From positions 49,093,859-49,157,858 of the forward strand of contig CM019236.1 of NCBI GenBank assembly GCA_009741485.1: 64,000 bases of DNA, in the 5' to 3' direction. This document shows, in pieces, positions 25,485-39,000 of the stretch; position 1 is the stretch's first letter, and every line of letters starts with the position of its first letter. The stretch is from Malurus cyaneus samueli (taxonomy: Eukaryota > Chordata > Aves > Passeriformes > Maluridae). Both the position numbers and the translations under genes were made by a program. The notes beneath the pieces are model-generated. The model worked only from the letters and a program-made list of their open reading frames with translations. It had not been told where the DNA came from and made no database searches.

Positions 25485-27255
25485 GTGTTATTTTTAACTA
25501 CATCCATAGCAGCTGGGATTCAACACCTGAGTTACTAAAGCCATACTCATGTCATGCAACAAAGCTGGCTTCCCAGCTCAAGAGCACTCACACATTCTCT
25601 CATTCTGCTGTCTTTTTTGACGACAGGAAAAGAAAAGATCTGAAACAGGTGTATCACACAAGTGCCCAGTCATTTGACGCAGTGAAGCAATTACAGTCCT
25701 GGACTGGCTGGACCCTCTCATTTTCAGACTGTACTTCATATGAACTGAGATTTGTTGGCAGCTACAAGCCCAGCTGCCACCAATGCTCCTTTTTCTCATA
25801 ATAGGATCAAGAAAGCCTTCCATTTCTGTGTCTGAGGGCTTTTTCTCAATTCTTGCTTACTCTTTCCCCTTTTTTCAAGAATATATTTCTATATAATCAT
25901 AGAAACTGATTACAATACAGGCACTAGAAAGCAACCCAGATGTTCTAGGGCTGTGTTATTTTTATAAACATTGGGCTCCTGGGTGCCAAAATTACAAATT
26001 CTAATTTTAATATTCTTGCTTTTCTGTCAGCAGACACACTGCTTTTGGCATAAGACTTGCAGTGCTCACTCAAAGCAGTTTTTATCAGTCGTTTTCTGCT
26101 GTAGTCATTGGTAGCTGCTGCTGCCTCACTTTGCACAGTTGCACCTGGCAGATGTCTCCATTTCTCAGTGAAAGGAAAACTCCTGGCTCTTCACAGTTGT
26201 CTTCTCACTAAACTTAACTTAATTATCTTCATGTGTTTTGAACATAGCATCCTTGTCAAAACGTATATCTCCTGAACTTCAGCCTGGATTTATCTCTTGG
26301 AATGGTTGTCAGTGGGGTCTATTAATAAATTTTTGTTGGAGGAAAATTTAAGCAACTTATTCTAAATTTGAAAGTGCTGCAGTTGAATGAAGAACCATAT
26401 CAAGGAAAGCATATTCTAGATCCAAAAACCTGGTGCTTTGCGGAAAGTTATTTTCTTTCTTAAAGGAAAACTGCTAAATAAATAAGGCTACATCTAACTT
26501 TCAACAGTGAAAAAGGGTACAGCACAAAGAATAAAGGGTTTGGTTGTGGCATTTTAAGTGCTTAATTCTCTTTCATTGCTTCCACACAGTGTGGGAGTAC
26601 CCTGGAGAGGAAACAAATCTGCCTGTGAGAAAGAACCATGAAACAGGATAAAACAGGGAGAAGAGCTGCTGCTTCTTGTTAGAGGGTTATGGTGCACGCA
26701 GAGGAACTTCTGAGAGCAGGATGAAGCAGGCAGATCTAAGGAGAAGGGAAGGACACTTTCTAGGCTGTGGAAATGGTTAAGCACTTAGCTGCAAGCCAGA
26801 AGGCCTCTGAGCTGTCAGGACCAATGCTGTAATGAAAGATGTTTCTTCTAAAGGGTCACAGTGAATTCAAAAAAGTTCACATGAACCCCTTCTATTTCTA
26901 GTCTGTCACAGAACATTAACTAGATTTTCATACACTTATTTAGTCAAGAATCCTAGCTTACATTCTAATAATACTGCTTCTACACAAGAGTAGTTCCACT
27001 TAAAATCCTTTTGGTCCTCATCAAGTTGCTCCATGCAGAAGATAGCTTGGGCATATCTGATTGAGAGTCACAGCAGACTTGGACAGCTGTGACAAAAATA
27101 TATGTGGGTTGTATGTAAATGCAAGGGTCCAATTCAGGTGGGGGCATATGTCGTGTTGAAAATGGGCCATGGCTGAGGAGAAAGGGCTGAAATCCAATCC
27201 ACATTGGCAGTCACTAGAATGGAGTCCAGCGCAATTCCATGGTGACTGCCTGATA
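24844..27255. other. Non-coding DNA
   Basis: No gene is recognised. Frames of 60-80 codons on both strands have no domains. The poly(T) run at 25444-25483 is listed separately. Confidence 0.5.
25444..25483. repeat. Poly(T) run, 40 bases
   Basis: Uninterrupted 40-base T homopolymer, the longest in the window. No retroposon body could be recognised next to it on either strand. Confidence 0.95.
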
Positions 27256-27670
27256 AGAATTACCTAGTCCAGCTCTTTAGCTTTGCTTTAGCCTTGCTTC
27301 TTGGGACACCCCAAAGAATCACTCCATGTGCCTGAGTGTATTGTGCAAATGCTTTTTGGACTGTCAGGCTGGTGCTCTGACCAATTCCCTGGGCATCCTG
27401 CCCCAGTGCCCAGCCACCCTCTGGGTGAAGAACCTTTTCCTGATACTCAAACTGAACCTTCCCTGACACAACTTCAGGCCACTCCCTCGGGTCCTGTCAC
27501 TGTCACCACAGAGAAGGGATCAGTGCCTGCCCCTCCTCTTTATCTCACCAGGAACTTGTCCCTGCTCTGCTCAGTCTCCTTTTCTCCAGGCTGAACAGAC
27601 CGAGTGCCCTCAGCCACTCCTCACACAGCTTCACCTCAAGGCCCTTCAGCATCTCCATCCTGTCTGTGTG
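27256..27670 (-). mobile_element. CR1 LINE 3' region fragment
   Basis: The plus strand reads as the reverse complement of the end of CR1 ORF2 and its 3' untranslated region. Recognisable blocks include GTGCCCAGCCACCCTCTGGG followed by TGAAGAACC, then CTTCAGGCCACTCCCTCGGG, CAGTGCCTGCCCCTCCTC, TCTCCAGGCTGAACAGACC and AAGGCCCTTCAGCATCTCC. Reading on the minus strand, the copy runs from late ORF2 towards the 3' end. The very last repeat units are missing or degenerate. A 100-codon minus frame (27545-27847) overlaps its upstream edge but is not an intact ORF2. Confidence 0.95.
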
Positions 27671-28683
27671 GTCAGAACTAAAATCAGTAACTGCAGCTTT
27701 ACCTTGGTGTAGATCTACACAAAATAACTCAGCCTCTTGCTTTGTCATGGTCTCCCTCTGCGCTCTAGTGAGCTGGACCAACATTCTGGCATGAACAGGG
27801 TGGCAGTGGGGTGCCTTGGAAAGAATGACCCAGAAAATGAACAGCACAATACCCTCTGGAAAAGCTAAAACCTTTCTTTTAAAACATTTCTGTCCAATCT
27901 TGTAAGGGAGACTCGGAAGGTATCAGATGTTTCTTTTATACCCTTGACAATTCTTCTTGAAATGAGCCTGAAAACCTGATTACCAAATAAAGCTGTCAAC
28001 TCTCTTCACATCATAAACACTGCTCCACACTCCCATGCAGAACCAAACTTGTTCATGATTGGTTTCTCAACGTTAGAAGAATTTCTGCATTGAAAAATAA
28101 CCCTCAAGTTTAAAAGATCTAAACAATTTCTTCAAGGTTTTTGGAAAGAAGGCTTTCTAGGCTGATCATATTAATATGATGATTAACAGGTTGTACAGTT
28201 ATCCCTGTGTAAGAAAAATTAAAATCTTCTATATCTAAATTTTCCTTATCCCATGGTAAAGTTGCCCCTTATAAACACAGAAGAATCTGCATGCCAAAGC
28301 AATTTGGGCATGGTTCAAATGAAGTATGCCATTTTGCCATTTTAATACGATGTCACTGTGTTTCCACAGAACATTCTCCCCTTTCGTCTCCAGATATTAC
28401 ATATGCAAATCTGCTGGAAAACAATAAACTTTTGGTTACATAGCAATATGTTATAAAGAAAATAAAATTGAACATAAAATAAATAATGTTTTCCTAGGAA
28501 CATTCTCCTTAGGTATGCCCAACATGGGTGTGTTAATTTAAGAGGCGGAAAAAAAAAAAAAAAAGAAACAGCTCGCCATAACATGCTGTTCCTACCAGTG
28601 AAATTCAGATTTTACAGAGAAGTCAATTGAGCAGATTCTTAATGTAGCAGGAATGTCAGATTTATGTTCCTGGCCCTTTTTTG

Positions 28684-28716
<33 letters not shown>

Positions 28717-29349
28717 AAAAAAAACCTTCATTGTGTAACATGAATGCAGCTGAGAAAACTAGGAGATTTTGGGTATGTTGAGTTGACTGCTATTTGCAGA
28801 CTTTAAATGATGTAGATGGTAAAACAGTGCCAACATCCAAAACACAACTTCATAAACACAGTTCAAAGGAATCAAACCAATTTTATTCCTCAGGTTCCTT
28901 CAACTTCCTTCCCACTTCTGCAAATTGGAGGTTTGTTATATGCTGCACATCTCACCTAACATAAAAATTCGCGTGTGTGCTGAAAGAAAAAAAAATTAGT
29001 AAATCACGTAGAACAACTGTAATAGTCAAACATGTAGGGAAACTCCTGATTTACACTCATCATATAAAATCTGTAATAGGTAAATTCAAAATGATGGTTT
29101 AGCAGCTCCTGAAAGCAGTCCATTTTGAAGACAGAATAAATAATATAAAATATTAATCACATATAGTGTTGAAGACTATGACACATAGTGTTTAAGACTC
29201 TTCAAAATTATAACTCTTAAATTATTATTTTTTTACTGAAAATTTAAGTTAAACACAAATAACATGTTTAAGTATCTCAGTAAATTTATTGTCGTAATCA
29301 AAGTGGTGTGATGCTAGTGGAGATGAGGATCACTGTGAAGAGAACATAA
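27671..29349. other. Non-coding DNA with A-rich runs
   Basis: No gene is recognised. It contains poly(A) runs at 28549-28564 and 28685-28724, and a 14-bp perfect palindrome TCATATTAATATGA near 28163-28176. Confidence 0.5.
28685..28724. repeat. Poly(A) tract interrupted by one G
   Basis: Nineteen A residues, a single G, then twenty A residues. Upstream sequence is not recognisable as a retroposon. Confidence 0.95.
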
Positions 29350-29589
29350 TACTCAACATGTATCTGCAAGGTAGTCAAATCTGTGTGTGGGAGAAAGCCA
29401 CGGAAATTTATTAAGGCTCCTTCCTTTTTTTCAAAACACGAGTGTGAATTACACCAGAAAGTGAAATTCAGCCTGGATGAGGAATGTCAGCATCTGTCTC
29501 AGATAATAACAGAGAAGAGATTTACACATTTTGAGAAGTTGTTTCTGGAGGACAGGTATACAGATGCTATTTCCATATTTCAGGGGCAG
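29350..29589 (+). CDS. Candidate exon of an unrecognised gene (first of two)
   Basis: The frame is open from 29350 (after a stop at 29347) to 29619. If it ended at the possible splice donor CAG|GT at 29589/29590 it would contribute 80 codons and stop in phase 0. The translation is rich in charged and helix-favouring residues (for example DEECQHLSQIITEKRF) rather than random-looking. The donor is weak (GTTTTT), the acceptor side has a poor pyrimidine tract, and there is no recognisable domain. A same-phase open stretch follows on the same strand at 29833-30016. It may be a real exon, a decayed exon or chance. Confidence 0.15.
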
Positions 29590-29832
29590 GTTTTTTGGTT
29601 TTGTTTTATTTTAATTTAGGCACATCTATTGATTTTCCTTTTGCAAGCAAAATTTTACTTTCTTTGGAATAATCTCTTTCAGGGGTATGATGAGAAAATT
29701 TGTAATATCAATCATATATCCTCAAGTCCTCAAGTCCTCAACTTTTTTTGTTTTTTGCTCCTCACCTAGTAACTGGATATTTCGGCTTTATTTCCCTGGT
29801 CCCCAGAGAGACAGAGTCTCTCAATGTTGCAG

Positions 29833-30016
29833 GAAACAGAAAATACTGAGTTTCAAAGGACAGGGAAAAAAAGTTTCAGGAAAGAGCTAGGACCACTTAA
29901 AAATGAGGTAGAATTACACAGGAAGGAGTCAAACATTCAAGGTTATAAACCACATGAATTTCCAAATCAACCACATTTGCTGCAGAATTATATTCAAGAC
30001 GCCACTTCGCAAAGTG
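29833..30016 (+). CDS. Candidate exon of an unrecognised gene (second of two)
   Basis: A frame beginning after an AG acceptor-like site (GTTGCAG|GAAACAG) runs 184 bases to a good donor match, AGTG|GTGAGT, at 30016/30017. The frame would stop at 30025-30027 if unspliced. The start is in phase 0, compatible with the end of the stretch at 29350-29589. The predicted protein is hydrophilic and looks helical or coiled-coil prone, with segments such as KELGPLKNEVELHRKE. An alternative acceptor after CCCCAG at 29806 has a better pyrimidine tract but would not keep the phase. I cannot name the gene and no further exons are evident nearby. Confidence 0.18.
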
Positions 30017-33000
30017 GTGAGTGGTGATGCTGCAATAACATCCCTGCACAGGGCCTCATGCTTTGTTCCCTGGTTTGTTCTTCTTCCCACGGTAATGGAT
30101 CAATAATGAAGACAGTAATAAAGAAGTCTCCAAATAAATGCTGGATCTGCACTGAAAATTTGTAGCCTAGTCAACATCAATATGAGTATGTAAACTTGTA
30201 CGCTACCAAACTAGCTTAAGGCTTAAAAATAAGGGCCTGAGGAGGCCACAAATGTTGTCAAAATATTAAATGCATTGTTTCACCTGTAAAATAACAATTT
30301 TTTTCCTTTGGCAGATACCTCATAAACCCTTGTGAAAAAAATGTAACATTATCCTCTAGATATATATAGGAATATATAAGTCCTGCCGAAGAACTAATAC
30401 CTCCATCATTATCACTTAACACCTATTTACTAGTTTAATTAACAAGGATATGGAAATACTTAAGAAGTAAAGAGGACATACTTCATAAGTTCTTTAGTCC
30501 TAGACTGTGCAGTCAAAATCTGTCCATCTTGAATGTACATTTTGAATATTTGGAAAACTGAGTGATCAAATCAATACAAAGTAGTAATAGTATCAATACA
30601 CATTCAAATTGCAGGCATTTCTGTAGTGCTTTTCTAATGCTCAGAATGTTTTCATATAATTTCACAGCCCAATTCTTTAAAACAATTTAGGACAAAAAAG
30701 GCACTAATTCAATGTTAACTAAAGAGAAAATGAGATAGACTGTTTATTGAGGTCTCATCATGGCAGACTTTCTATTCTGTACTTGCCCTAAACTTTGGAA
30801 TTCAGTTAATGTGATATGGCAGAAAGTGGCTACAGTATAGTAAGAGGAGAAGTTTATGCATGAAATATTGCATTTTCTAATACATGAGACAGTTCCTATA
30901 ACCTGAAATATATCACTGCTAGAACATCAGCTTAACTTTGTAATTGGCTGAATATCAACTGAAGCCTGATGGACGTGTATAATTTTCATTTACTGGCCTT
31001 GAATATTAGCCCACACTAAATCATTCTTCCAAGTTTAACAACTTCAAAGTCTAGAGGCTTTATTAACGAAAAAACAGGAATAAAATGCAGTTCTTTGACT
31101 AATCTTGCCTGCTGCTCCTGATCAGAGCTTCATTATTAATGTTTAAACATTCAGATAATGATACTATATATTTTTCTTGGTCTAAAAAGGGTGATAAAGA
31201 ATTTCCGATTTACTTTATCACAGAGTGGTAAAATGGTTTACAAAGGACAAAAGCAGGTAAGAGTCAGAGCATGAAGTCAAATTGCAGAGAGCCAAAGGGT
31301 CTCTTTAATGCCTCTGTATAGATGACTATTCTTGCAAACAAAGGAGTCATACTTTAACAGATGAATGGAAGAGAATTGGTCTTTAAAAATAGAGTCACAC
31401 GTAATAGAGATTTGGGAAAGTATCCCCAGCCTTATCTCTTGTCTTTTCCAGATCTCTCCCATTTACAGTGCTGAGGATGTGTTCCTCAGATTTAGTAATA
31501 GAACATTGTTTGTCCCTTTTCTGGAAAGCCAATAATCCTCATAATGCAGTCTTTGGTTTTAGCAAACATGCATGCAGCAAAGTTTGAAAATATCACATAA
31601 GTTACATAGATGTTGGTGTCCCATCCTTATTGTCAATGAATTCCATTGAAAAATGCTAAAATGTATGCATGTCTAATTTAAAAACTTCAGAAGCCCTCCT
31701 GTAACACCCTCCTTCCAAAACTGCATGTTTAGCATGACCTAAATTATTTCTTTAGAGTGCATTGCTGTGTTTCATTTTAATTACATGAATAATTTGTGAT
31801 TCTCTATGAGGGTCTTCCCCATGGAAAATAAAACCTTTTATTTGAGGAACTGATATCACTGGGAAAAAGAAGGCAAACTTTCAGACATTCTAGTCCTTTA
31901 TGATATTTATTTGGTAGTGATCATGTCATAACCAGCTGTAAATAGAATTCTAAAACCAAATGAATATACTTTCAGAACAGAACTGGTAAATTGAATCTTC
32001 ATTGGGTTTACTAGGCTAATATAAACTTAAAGCTAAAACCTAATCCTGCAAACATCAACAATTCTTGTATTTTAAGTCGGGAAGTTAGGACATATTCCAT
32101 CACACGGTCCCTTCCTTTCTTCAGTCAGATCTAAATGGTGTCAGCTGAACCTACAGCAACACCCCTGGTGAAGACAAGGGTGAATTCAGGTTCACGTTGC
32201 ACAACCCGCTGGAACATTTATTATATGAACCACTAATATCTATAGCTTTATCAATTAGAATAATGGCTGTTACACAGATAAAACAAGTCATTCAACCATA
32301 AGACAGTTGTATAAAATTTTTGACCTTAGCAATATTAAATACATCATATCTATTAATAAATTACGTTATTAAAAGCAGAAAATTTCATTGCTTATATCAG
32401 CACTCGGGACTTTATTTCATTTGATTGCTAGCAGATGCAACAAAGCAGTCAGAGCACCTGGAGAAATCCAAGTGTATCATCTTTTTCATTGTCTTTCTAT
32501 ATTACAGATCTGTTGATGAGTAACTAAAAAGTTCTGTGTCAGAAGCACAAACATCATTTCTGGTATGTCTTCTTTTCCTTTAGCTCCCCTTCACTCCCAT
32601 TACTATTTTTACCAGTTTGTTCATATTTTCCTCCATTCTACAAGGAACTTAAGTCGTTTTGAAGGAGAAGTTTTCAGTGAGGACTCTGCTGACCTCACTG
32701 AAAGATTTGGCCTAATGTTGCTTGCATGTGATAGTTCCCACAGAATTGCAGTGCTCAGCAGAAGCAATGACCATAAAAACATGCAATCGATTAATTGCTA
32801 GGAAAATATAATTAATACATTGTTGGATGTGTTCTTCTTACCTATGTTGATTTGCTTTTTTTGCTACAAGTGTACAAAAATTCGTACATATTCTTGTACC
32901 AGCAATTAAGAATTAATTGAATACAAATCAAATTACCCTGAAGATGTAGCTGGGGCTACAAGTACTAGTGCTACAGCTGGTGGTGTGATTCTTCGTTGGC

Positions 33001-36000
33001 CAAGCAAAAAAGCTCATTATTTCCAAATCAGCATGCACTATTAATGATAGTTTTCATTACAGGCTATTGTAAACTGAGAATCTGTCATACAGTCTGCTGA
33101 AAAAAGTCTCCTTTTCTCTCCCCAAACACACATTTCACTCCCTACCCCAGCCCTCAAAAAAAAGGCGCAATTTTGTAACATACCTGAACTCAAACTATTA
33201 ACTTGCTCACACTCAACATTTCACATTCTGTGAATAAGCATTTTCACTCCAGTATTAGGCTTCTAATCTACGTTTATTAGAAGACAAAATGAGGGCCCGG
33301 ACAAGGGCTGAAATAACAGCAATCCATGGTGGAAATTCTGGTGCATTCAAGCTGGAAGAGAACTTGCTACACAAATGCATTGTGTAAAAACCACTATACC
33401 TGTGCATAGGAAAATTCTGCTTTTTGCACAACAAGCTATCGAAAAAGTACAAAATTCAGCAAACAATCCAAAGGTTGACAAAGGTAGTGTAACAATATTA
33501 TTCTGTCTTTGGAAGCACAGCATCTGCGTGAGTGGGAGTTTTCATGAAGTGTTTATCAATTCCAGTTTAAATTCAGGTGGTTGGTGTCGTGTATTTTGCT
33601 CTTTCTTTTCTAGATTAAAAAGCTTTCGCAGTTGGGAGTATAGCATCACCCACTTAATTGCTGAAAAGCAAAATGAGATACTGGTTACCAAAAAATTTCA
33701 GCTAGCAGCAATCGTGATGGCTGCCTCCAAAGGACATCTGTATTTATCACTTTAGAAAGAGTGTTACTAAGCCATAGAAAAATTTTAAAACAAAATTACC
33801 GCAATGTAAATACTAACCAGAGGAAGGGAAATTTAACATGCAGGCCTAAAGTTCAGAGGTAGAGGGAAGAATTAGACAAGTGGGAGTCAATGAAATGAGT
33901 AATGGGATTTTTCACTGTTTTAATCATTCCATAATTTCTCGAGTATTTGAGATAATGAGCAGGGCTATACTATGAATGATTGCCTGTTATCTGCAAGGCA
34001 CTTGTAAGGTGTCCAGGGAAAACTGCCTGACAGATTTGAAGGTCTTTCTTTTGCATATTTGGTCTGATTAATAGTATTTTGAAGGTACATGGGCATAGAT
34101 TATCAGAGATTAAATGCTGATAGCATTCTCTCTCCTGTTTATATAATTTACAGTTTAATTAGTTGCTTCTCTTTTTCTGTGAGTTATATCTATCATTATC
34201 CTTTAGAACGAACACCTAGCAGTAGTTCTGAATTCATATCACTCCTTTAGATACTGTCTTTCTTTTTTGATGTGGCAAAGCAGGAAAACCTGTAACCCCT
34301 GATATAAATTCAGATTCTGTATTTTCCTTTTAGTATCCTCAGAATGTCTGTACCAGGAAGTTTAAACAGGGACTTATAGCCTGAATTTTTGTTTTTAATA
34401 ACTGTAATGGTGATGATAGCAAACAAGACAATAAATTATATTTACTCTCTAAGAATTCATGTTTATGCAAGTTTATCTGGGCTCAGGGGATGCGACACAA
34501 TGATGCAAAGTATTTTGCAGGGGATTAGAGAGCATGACCTGTGCATCTTTGCTTGGGTTCTGGGCTGGGGCACTTCACTAGGCTGCACTGCTCTAATTCA
34601 GTACCTGTTAACTGTGAAAACACATCCTTTTCACCCAGGCAGAGTATTTTCAGCATAGAGGTGGCTTTATCAGTGTTCATGCTACGAAAAGAGAACTTTG
34701 TCGGCTGAATTTAAGTGAAATCCATGGAGCATAAACTGTGTCAGACACACTGAAATTGCCCTGCAACATTGAAAGAGGAGTGTTTATATTGCAAGAAGAA
34801 CATTGAAAAAGGGACCCCTTTTCCTTTCAAGAGATCTTAAATCTTTTGAGAAAAATACTGCGAATAGTATTAATTTTATATTCTCAAAGGTAAGGAATAC
34901 AATGGTTTCTGTAGTTTCTGGAGTGTGTATTAAGGACTCCTTTCTGCAACCCTGCAGAAGAGGAACAGCAAATATTCCCAGAGGTCATGAAAGTAATACA
35001 TACTCAACAGGGCTGCACAAGTCGGAAAAAAGACTATATTAAAACCCCAGACACTCACTAACTTAATAAACCACAATACTCTGAGCATTAAATGGAATAA
35101 AAAGTCCTCAGGAAACTTCTGAAGAAGAGAGCCATGTAACGTCCTTTATCAAAAATACAAAGATAGGATTTTTTTTCCAACCCAGAGTTATCTTTTAAAG
35201 TTATCTAGAAAAGAGCATTCTGATACTAAAGTTTATTTTATGCACACTTGCCCTGATTCTCATTTGGTCAGCTAGGAATGTTGCTAGCCCACATCTCACC
35301 TACACGAATTTTGTTGACTGTTTCAGCAGTGGTACTTACAGGAATGGCAGTTCCTTCCCTTCTGCCACAGCCTTTTTAAATTAAGAGAAGACAGTCTTTA
35401 CTACCCATGACAGTGATAGGTTTTTCTCTGTCCACTCTTCTGAGTGCAAGCACCCCAGTGCAGGTAAATTAACCCATTAGTTACACGCATGGCTTTGCAT
35501 GTGACTAAAGGCTACACTCAGAGAAAGGGCAAAACCGAAACCCATTTTGGGGGAATTGGATAAAAGTGTGCCTATACTTTGGGATCTCTAGGATTGAGGG
35601 CAACAAGTTCATAGGCTAATGGCCAAATTCCCAACGAGATGAACAGAGGGATCATAATATTCATAAATTCAGAGTCTAATTTCATAGAAAAAAAACCCAT
35701 GGGAATATGAATGTACAAACATAACTAATTTGTTAAAGGGCTGCTTAAAGTCAGTTGTAAGTAAAAGAGAATTTCTATTACAAATGAAGAGTCTTGTCTT
35801 TGGTCAGTCATTTGCTAACTTAGCGACTCTCCTTTTCATCAAATGGGGCTGTACAACCAGGAATTAATCTGACAAAGTAAATAAACATGCCAACCTCAAA
35901 TTTCAAAAAAAATTATAAAATTTAAATTTAAATAATTTAAAGAAGGAAGACTCAAGGTAAATGTCTCTGACAGTANTGAGCAGTTGGCTTTGGATCTGCT

Positions 36001-39000
36001 TGTCTGCCTTTCTTCCTTTCTTCTTTTCCTCTACTTTTCTCTGCTGTTGCTGGGTGCAGACCCATACTTGCATTAAAAACTTAAATTGATTCTCACAGAA
36101 CCTTTAAAGATTTACTTTTGTTGACAAAAAGAGGTTCTTAATCCAGAGCTCCTGTTTGGGCAGTATCAGCAAAGACTAAAAAAGCAAAGACTGGGTTGTC
36201 AGGGGAGGGGTGGGAGGCTTCTTCTGCTGGGAATAAAACAAGAGGTTCTGGAGAGCCATTAGCTGGGAAAACCCACCAAGGGCAGGATCATCCAAAACTG
36301 ACAGATAACCATGGTTATAGAGATGGAATTGTCATGTCTGGAAGGAGACTTGTAGGATCAGACATTGCCATCCTCCAGTCATTAAAGTATTGTGGTCCGT
36401 GAGCTGTCATGAGCATTTAGCACAGAACCATTTGAGACTGACAATCATGCCCATCTGATCTTTACTGCTAGCAGCTCCTGTCCATGTCACCCACAGGTAT
36501 GGCTTGCCAAACCCTCATGTTGGTCCTTGTAGCTTTGGATCCTCTTTTGCCAGCAAAGCTGTGAGTTGGTGTGATGCTGAACACGAGTGGGAAACTGTGT
36601 TTTGGGCACGGGGACTCAGTCTTGTTCTCATCAAGTAAAACTAACATCCTTTACAAGGCTTTGGTTATCTCTGCAACTTTTTGGTGCAGGTTCAGTCACA
36701 GATATGTAAAAAGAAATATTTGTTCATGTTTTGTCTATTTTACATGTTGATTCATGTTCTATTCAAAACCACTACATAAAGAAAACTAAATCCTTTTGGC
36801 AAACTGGAATCTTTCTATTGGATTATTTCTTTGGATTGTTCCAAAATGGTATACCATATAGGGCCATGGGGCCATGGGGAGATGATGAATCTAAGGGTGA
36901 GAAACGGCCAAGAGGACATCAAGAAGTGATCTTTTGATTTTCACTAGATAAAGAAACAACAGTAATGGAGGTTACTTCTGTAATCAACACTGTCATCAAC
37001 ACTATAATGTATGTTTTACCCATCAATGTAATGGTCTTAATATGTCCTAATAAAGATGACTGCTACATGGGCAGTCGGTCTGAACTGTGAATCTTATGCT
37101 TACAAATTAATGTTGCTTGGAGTTCAGCATTTCCAAGCTTGATGCATCTTTCTTATTATATTTCCAGTCTTGGGCACTGAAGTAAACACAAAAGCACAGA
37201 TTTGCTAGAGAAGTCATCAGCAATTCCCAAGAAAATTCAGACTTTCTCTGGGTAAGAGTAAGCAGGGCAAAACAAGTAAATTTTAAACTCTAGTCTCCGC
37301 TCATTTCTTTTTTATGGGTTTGATCTACTGGCTCTGCAAGTAGATGAGGCTGGCTTGCTCTGTGTACGTAGAAAACACTGGCTTTAATATACCCAGGGCC
37401 ATACCAGTGATACCTCTCTTGGCAAGCCAGAGGATCACTACATTATGAGGCATCAATACCATCAAATCTTCTCCTGCAATCTCATTCACAGGCAGTGGCG
37501 AATGTGCTTTTTAGCACTAATGAAAGAAGAGAAGATAATTCCAGCAGAAGGAGCGGAATATTTGAAACATTATACCAAATCACACCTAGAAAGAGGTATC
37601 CAAATTATCCACACTCACAAAAGACCTGATAAAATCAGAAAAGTTTAGAAAGTTATAATTGGGCTAATCAGAGGTCTGAGAGGGATATTACATAAAGAAA
37701 CAATTGTGTAATAAATAGTAGGAGGCTGTTCAGAATTAGGATCTCCCAAAATACCTTCTGATTCAATCATTACAGTTTCTGATCCTTCAATTCTTGCTTT
37801 TGTTCTGGTCTACTTTCTTGTAGAGACAAAGCAGATACTTTCAGTATGGTCTGCCAGTTACCTGAAAACTGTTGCTATGTAAATTTAATTGCCCAAGGCA
37901 TTGATGATAGATAACTTATAATTTTGGTATTTTTATCTAATTTATAGCAGAGAAAAAGCTTCAACAGATATGGAGAAGAATGTGTGGCTTTGTTGACAAC
38001 AAAAATTCCCATCATAAAATTCAAAAAATTACCCACAGCAAAATCTGCAGGATAAGGTTGGCACTGATTGTCCAGGACAGGTACAGCTTCAAGCCAGCAG
38101 TGATTGGTTCATCCCATATCACAGCTGGCAGCTAAAGGACATTTCTCAGCCAAGGACTTCATTTAATGGTGGGAAGCAGGAGAGCAGGGGTGGGACATGA
38201 AGGTACTGTGATATCAGCATGGATGTCAGCGAATATGGGACAGAGATTGAGAATGGAATGTATGTGTGACAGTAGACTCAAATGCATGGAAAAGGAGGAC
38301 AAATGAATTTTGGTGATCTAAAAAAGTCACCTCTTTTTGTTGAAGATCCCAGAGAAAAATTTTTCAAATTCCTGATTCCCAAATATTCGGAAATTACAAA
38401 TTGCCTTTAATCTTTCCTTTTTATTATTTTTACCTTAGTTTTCCACAGTTCTGCCAGGGAATCTTCCAATAAATCTTTTATTCTCTATCTGACATTTTTT
38501 TTATTAAGAGTCTCTAGGACTGTAGTAAAATTCTGAACTCTACTTAAATTCTATTGCTGCATTACTGCCTCTTTGCACACAGCTGGCATCCAGAGGAAGA
38601 TTAATATGCCATTTAAACCATATTTCAAAGAAGCCTTATTTTCAGCCTGCAACAGAAGAAGGAAATGTTTTGTCAGTGAGTTCAAAATTAAGTGCTGGTT
38701 AAATATGTATATAATTCTGCAACAAATCCTGTGTAAATGGAAGGCTCCACAGTATATGAAGACCCACAGAAGATACACAAATTTTAACAAATTCTGAAAG
38801 TGAATGGTGTTCTTGAAAATGAAAGTTAACTTCAGCTCTCTTATAAAAGAATTTTGTATTGTGAAGTTCACAAATATGTCAGGAGGTAAAACAAAATCCG
38901 TTGTATTTACTCATTTGAACACCCCTTTTCTGGTTTTTTTAGAGCAGCTCAAGTAAATAACTGAGGAGAGATAAGTATTATAAGGTGTATATCATACATG

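Noticed and set aside
25888..25925. Possible CR1 tail (ATAATCATAGAAACTGATTA)
   Set aside because: Only a few bases resemble the CR1 terminal repeat, and the adjoining GGTTGGAAGG-type block is missing.
28685..28724. Poly(A) tract as a processed pseudogene tail
   Set aside because: No transcript-like body or target-site duplication could be recognised on either side.
33375..33755. 126-codon plus-strand frame
   Set aside because: No recognisable domain, no splice or promoter context and ordinary composition. Frames of this size are expected by chance in 64 kb.
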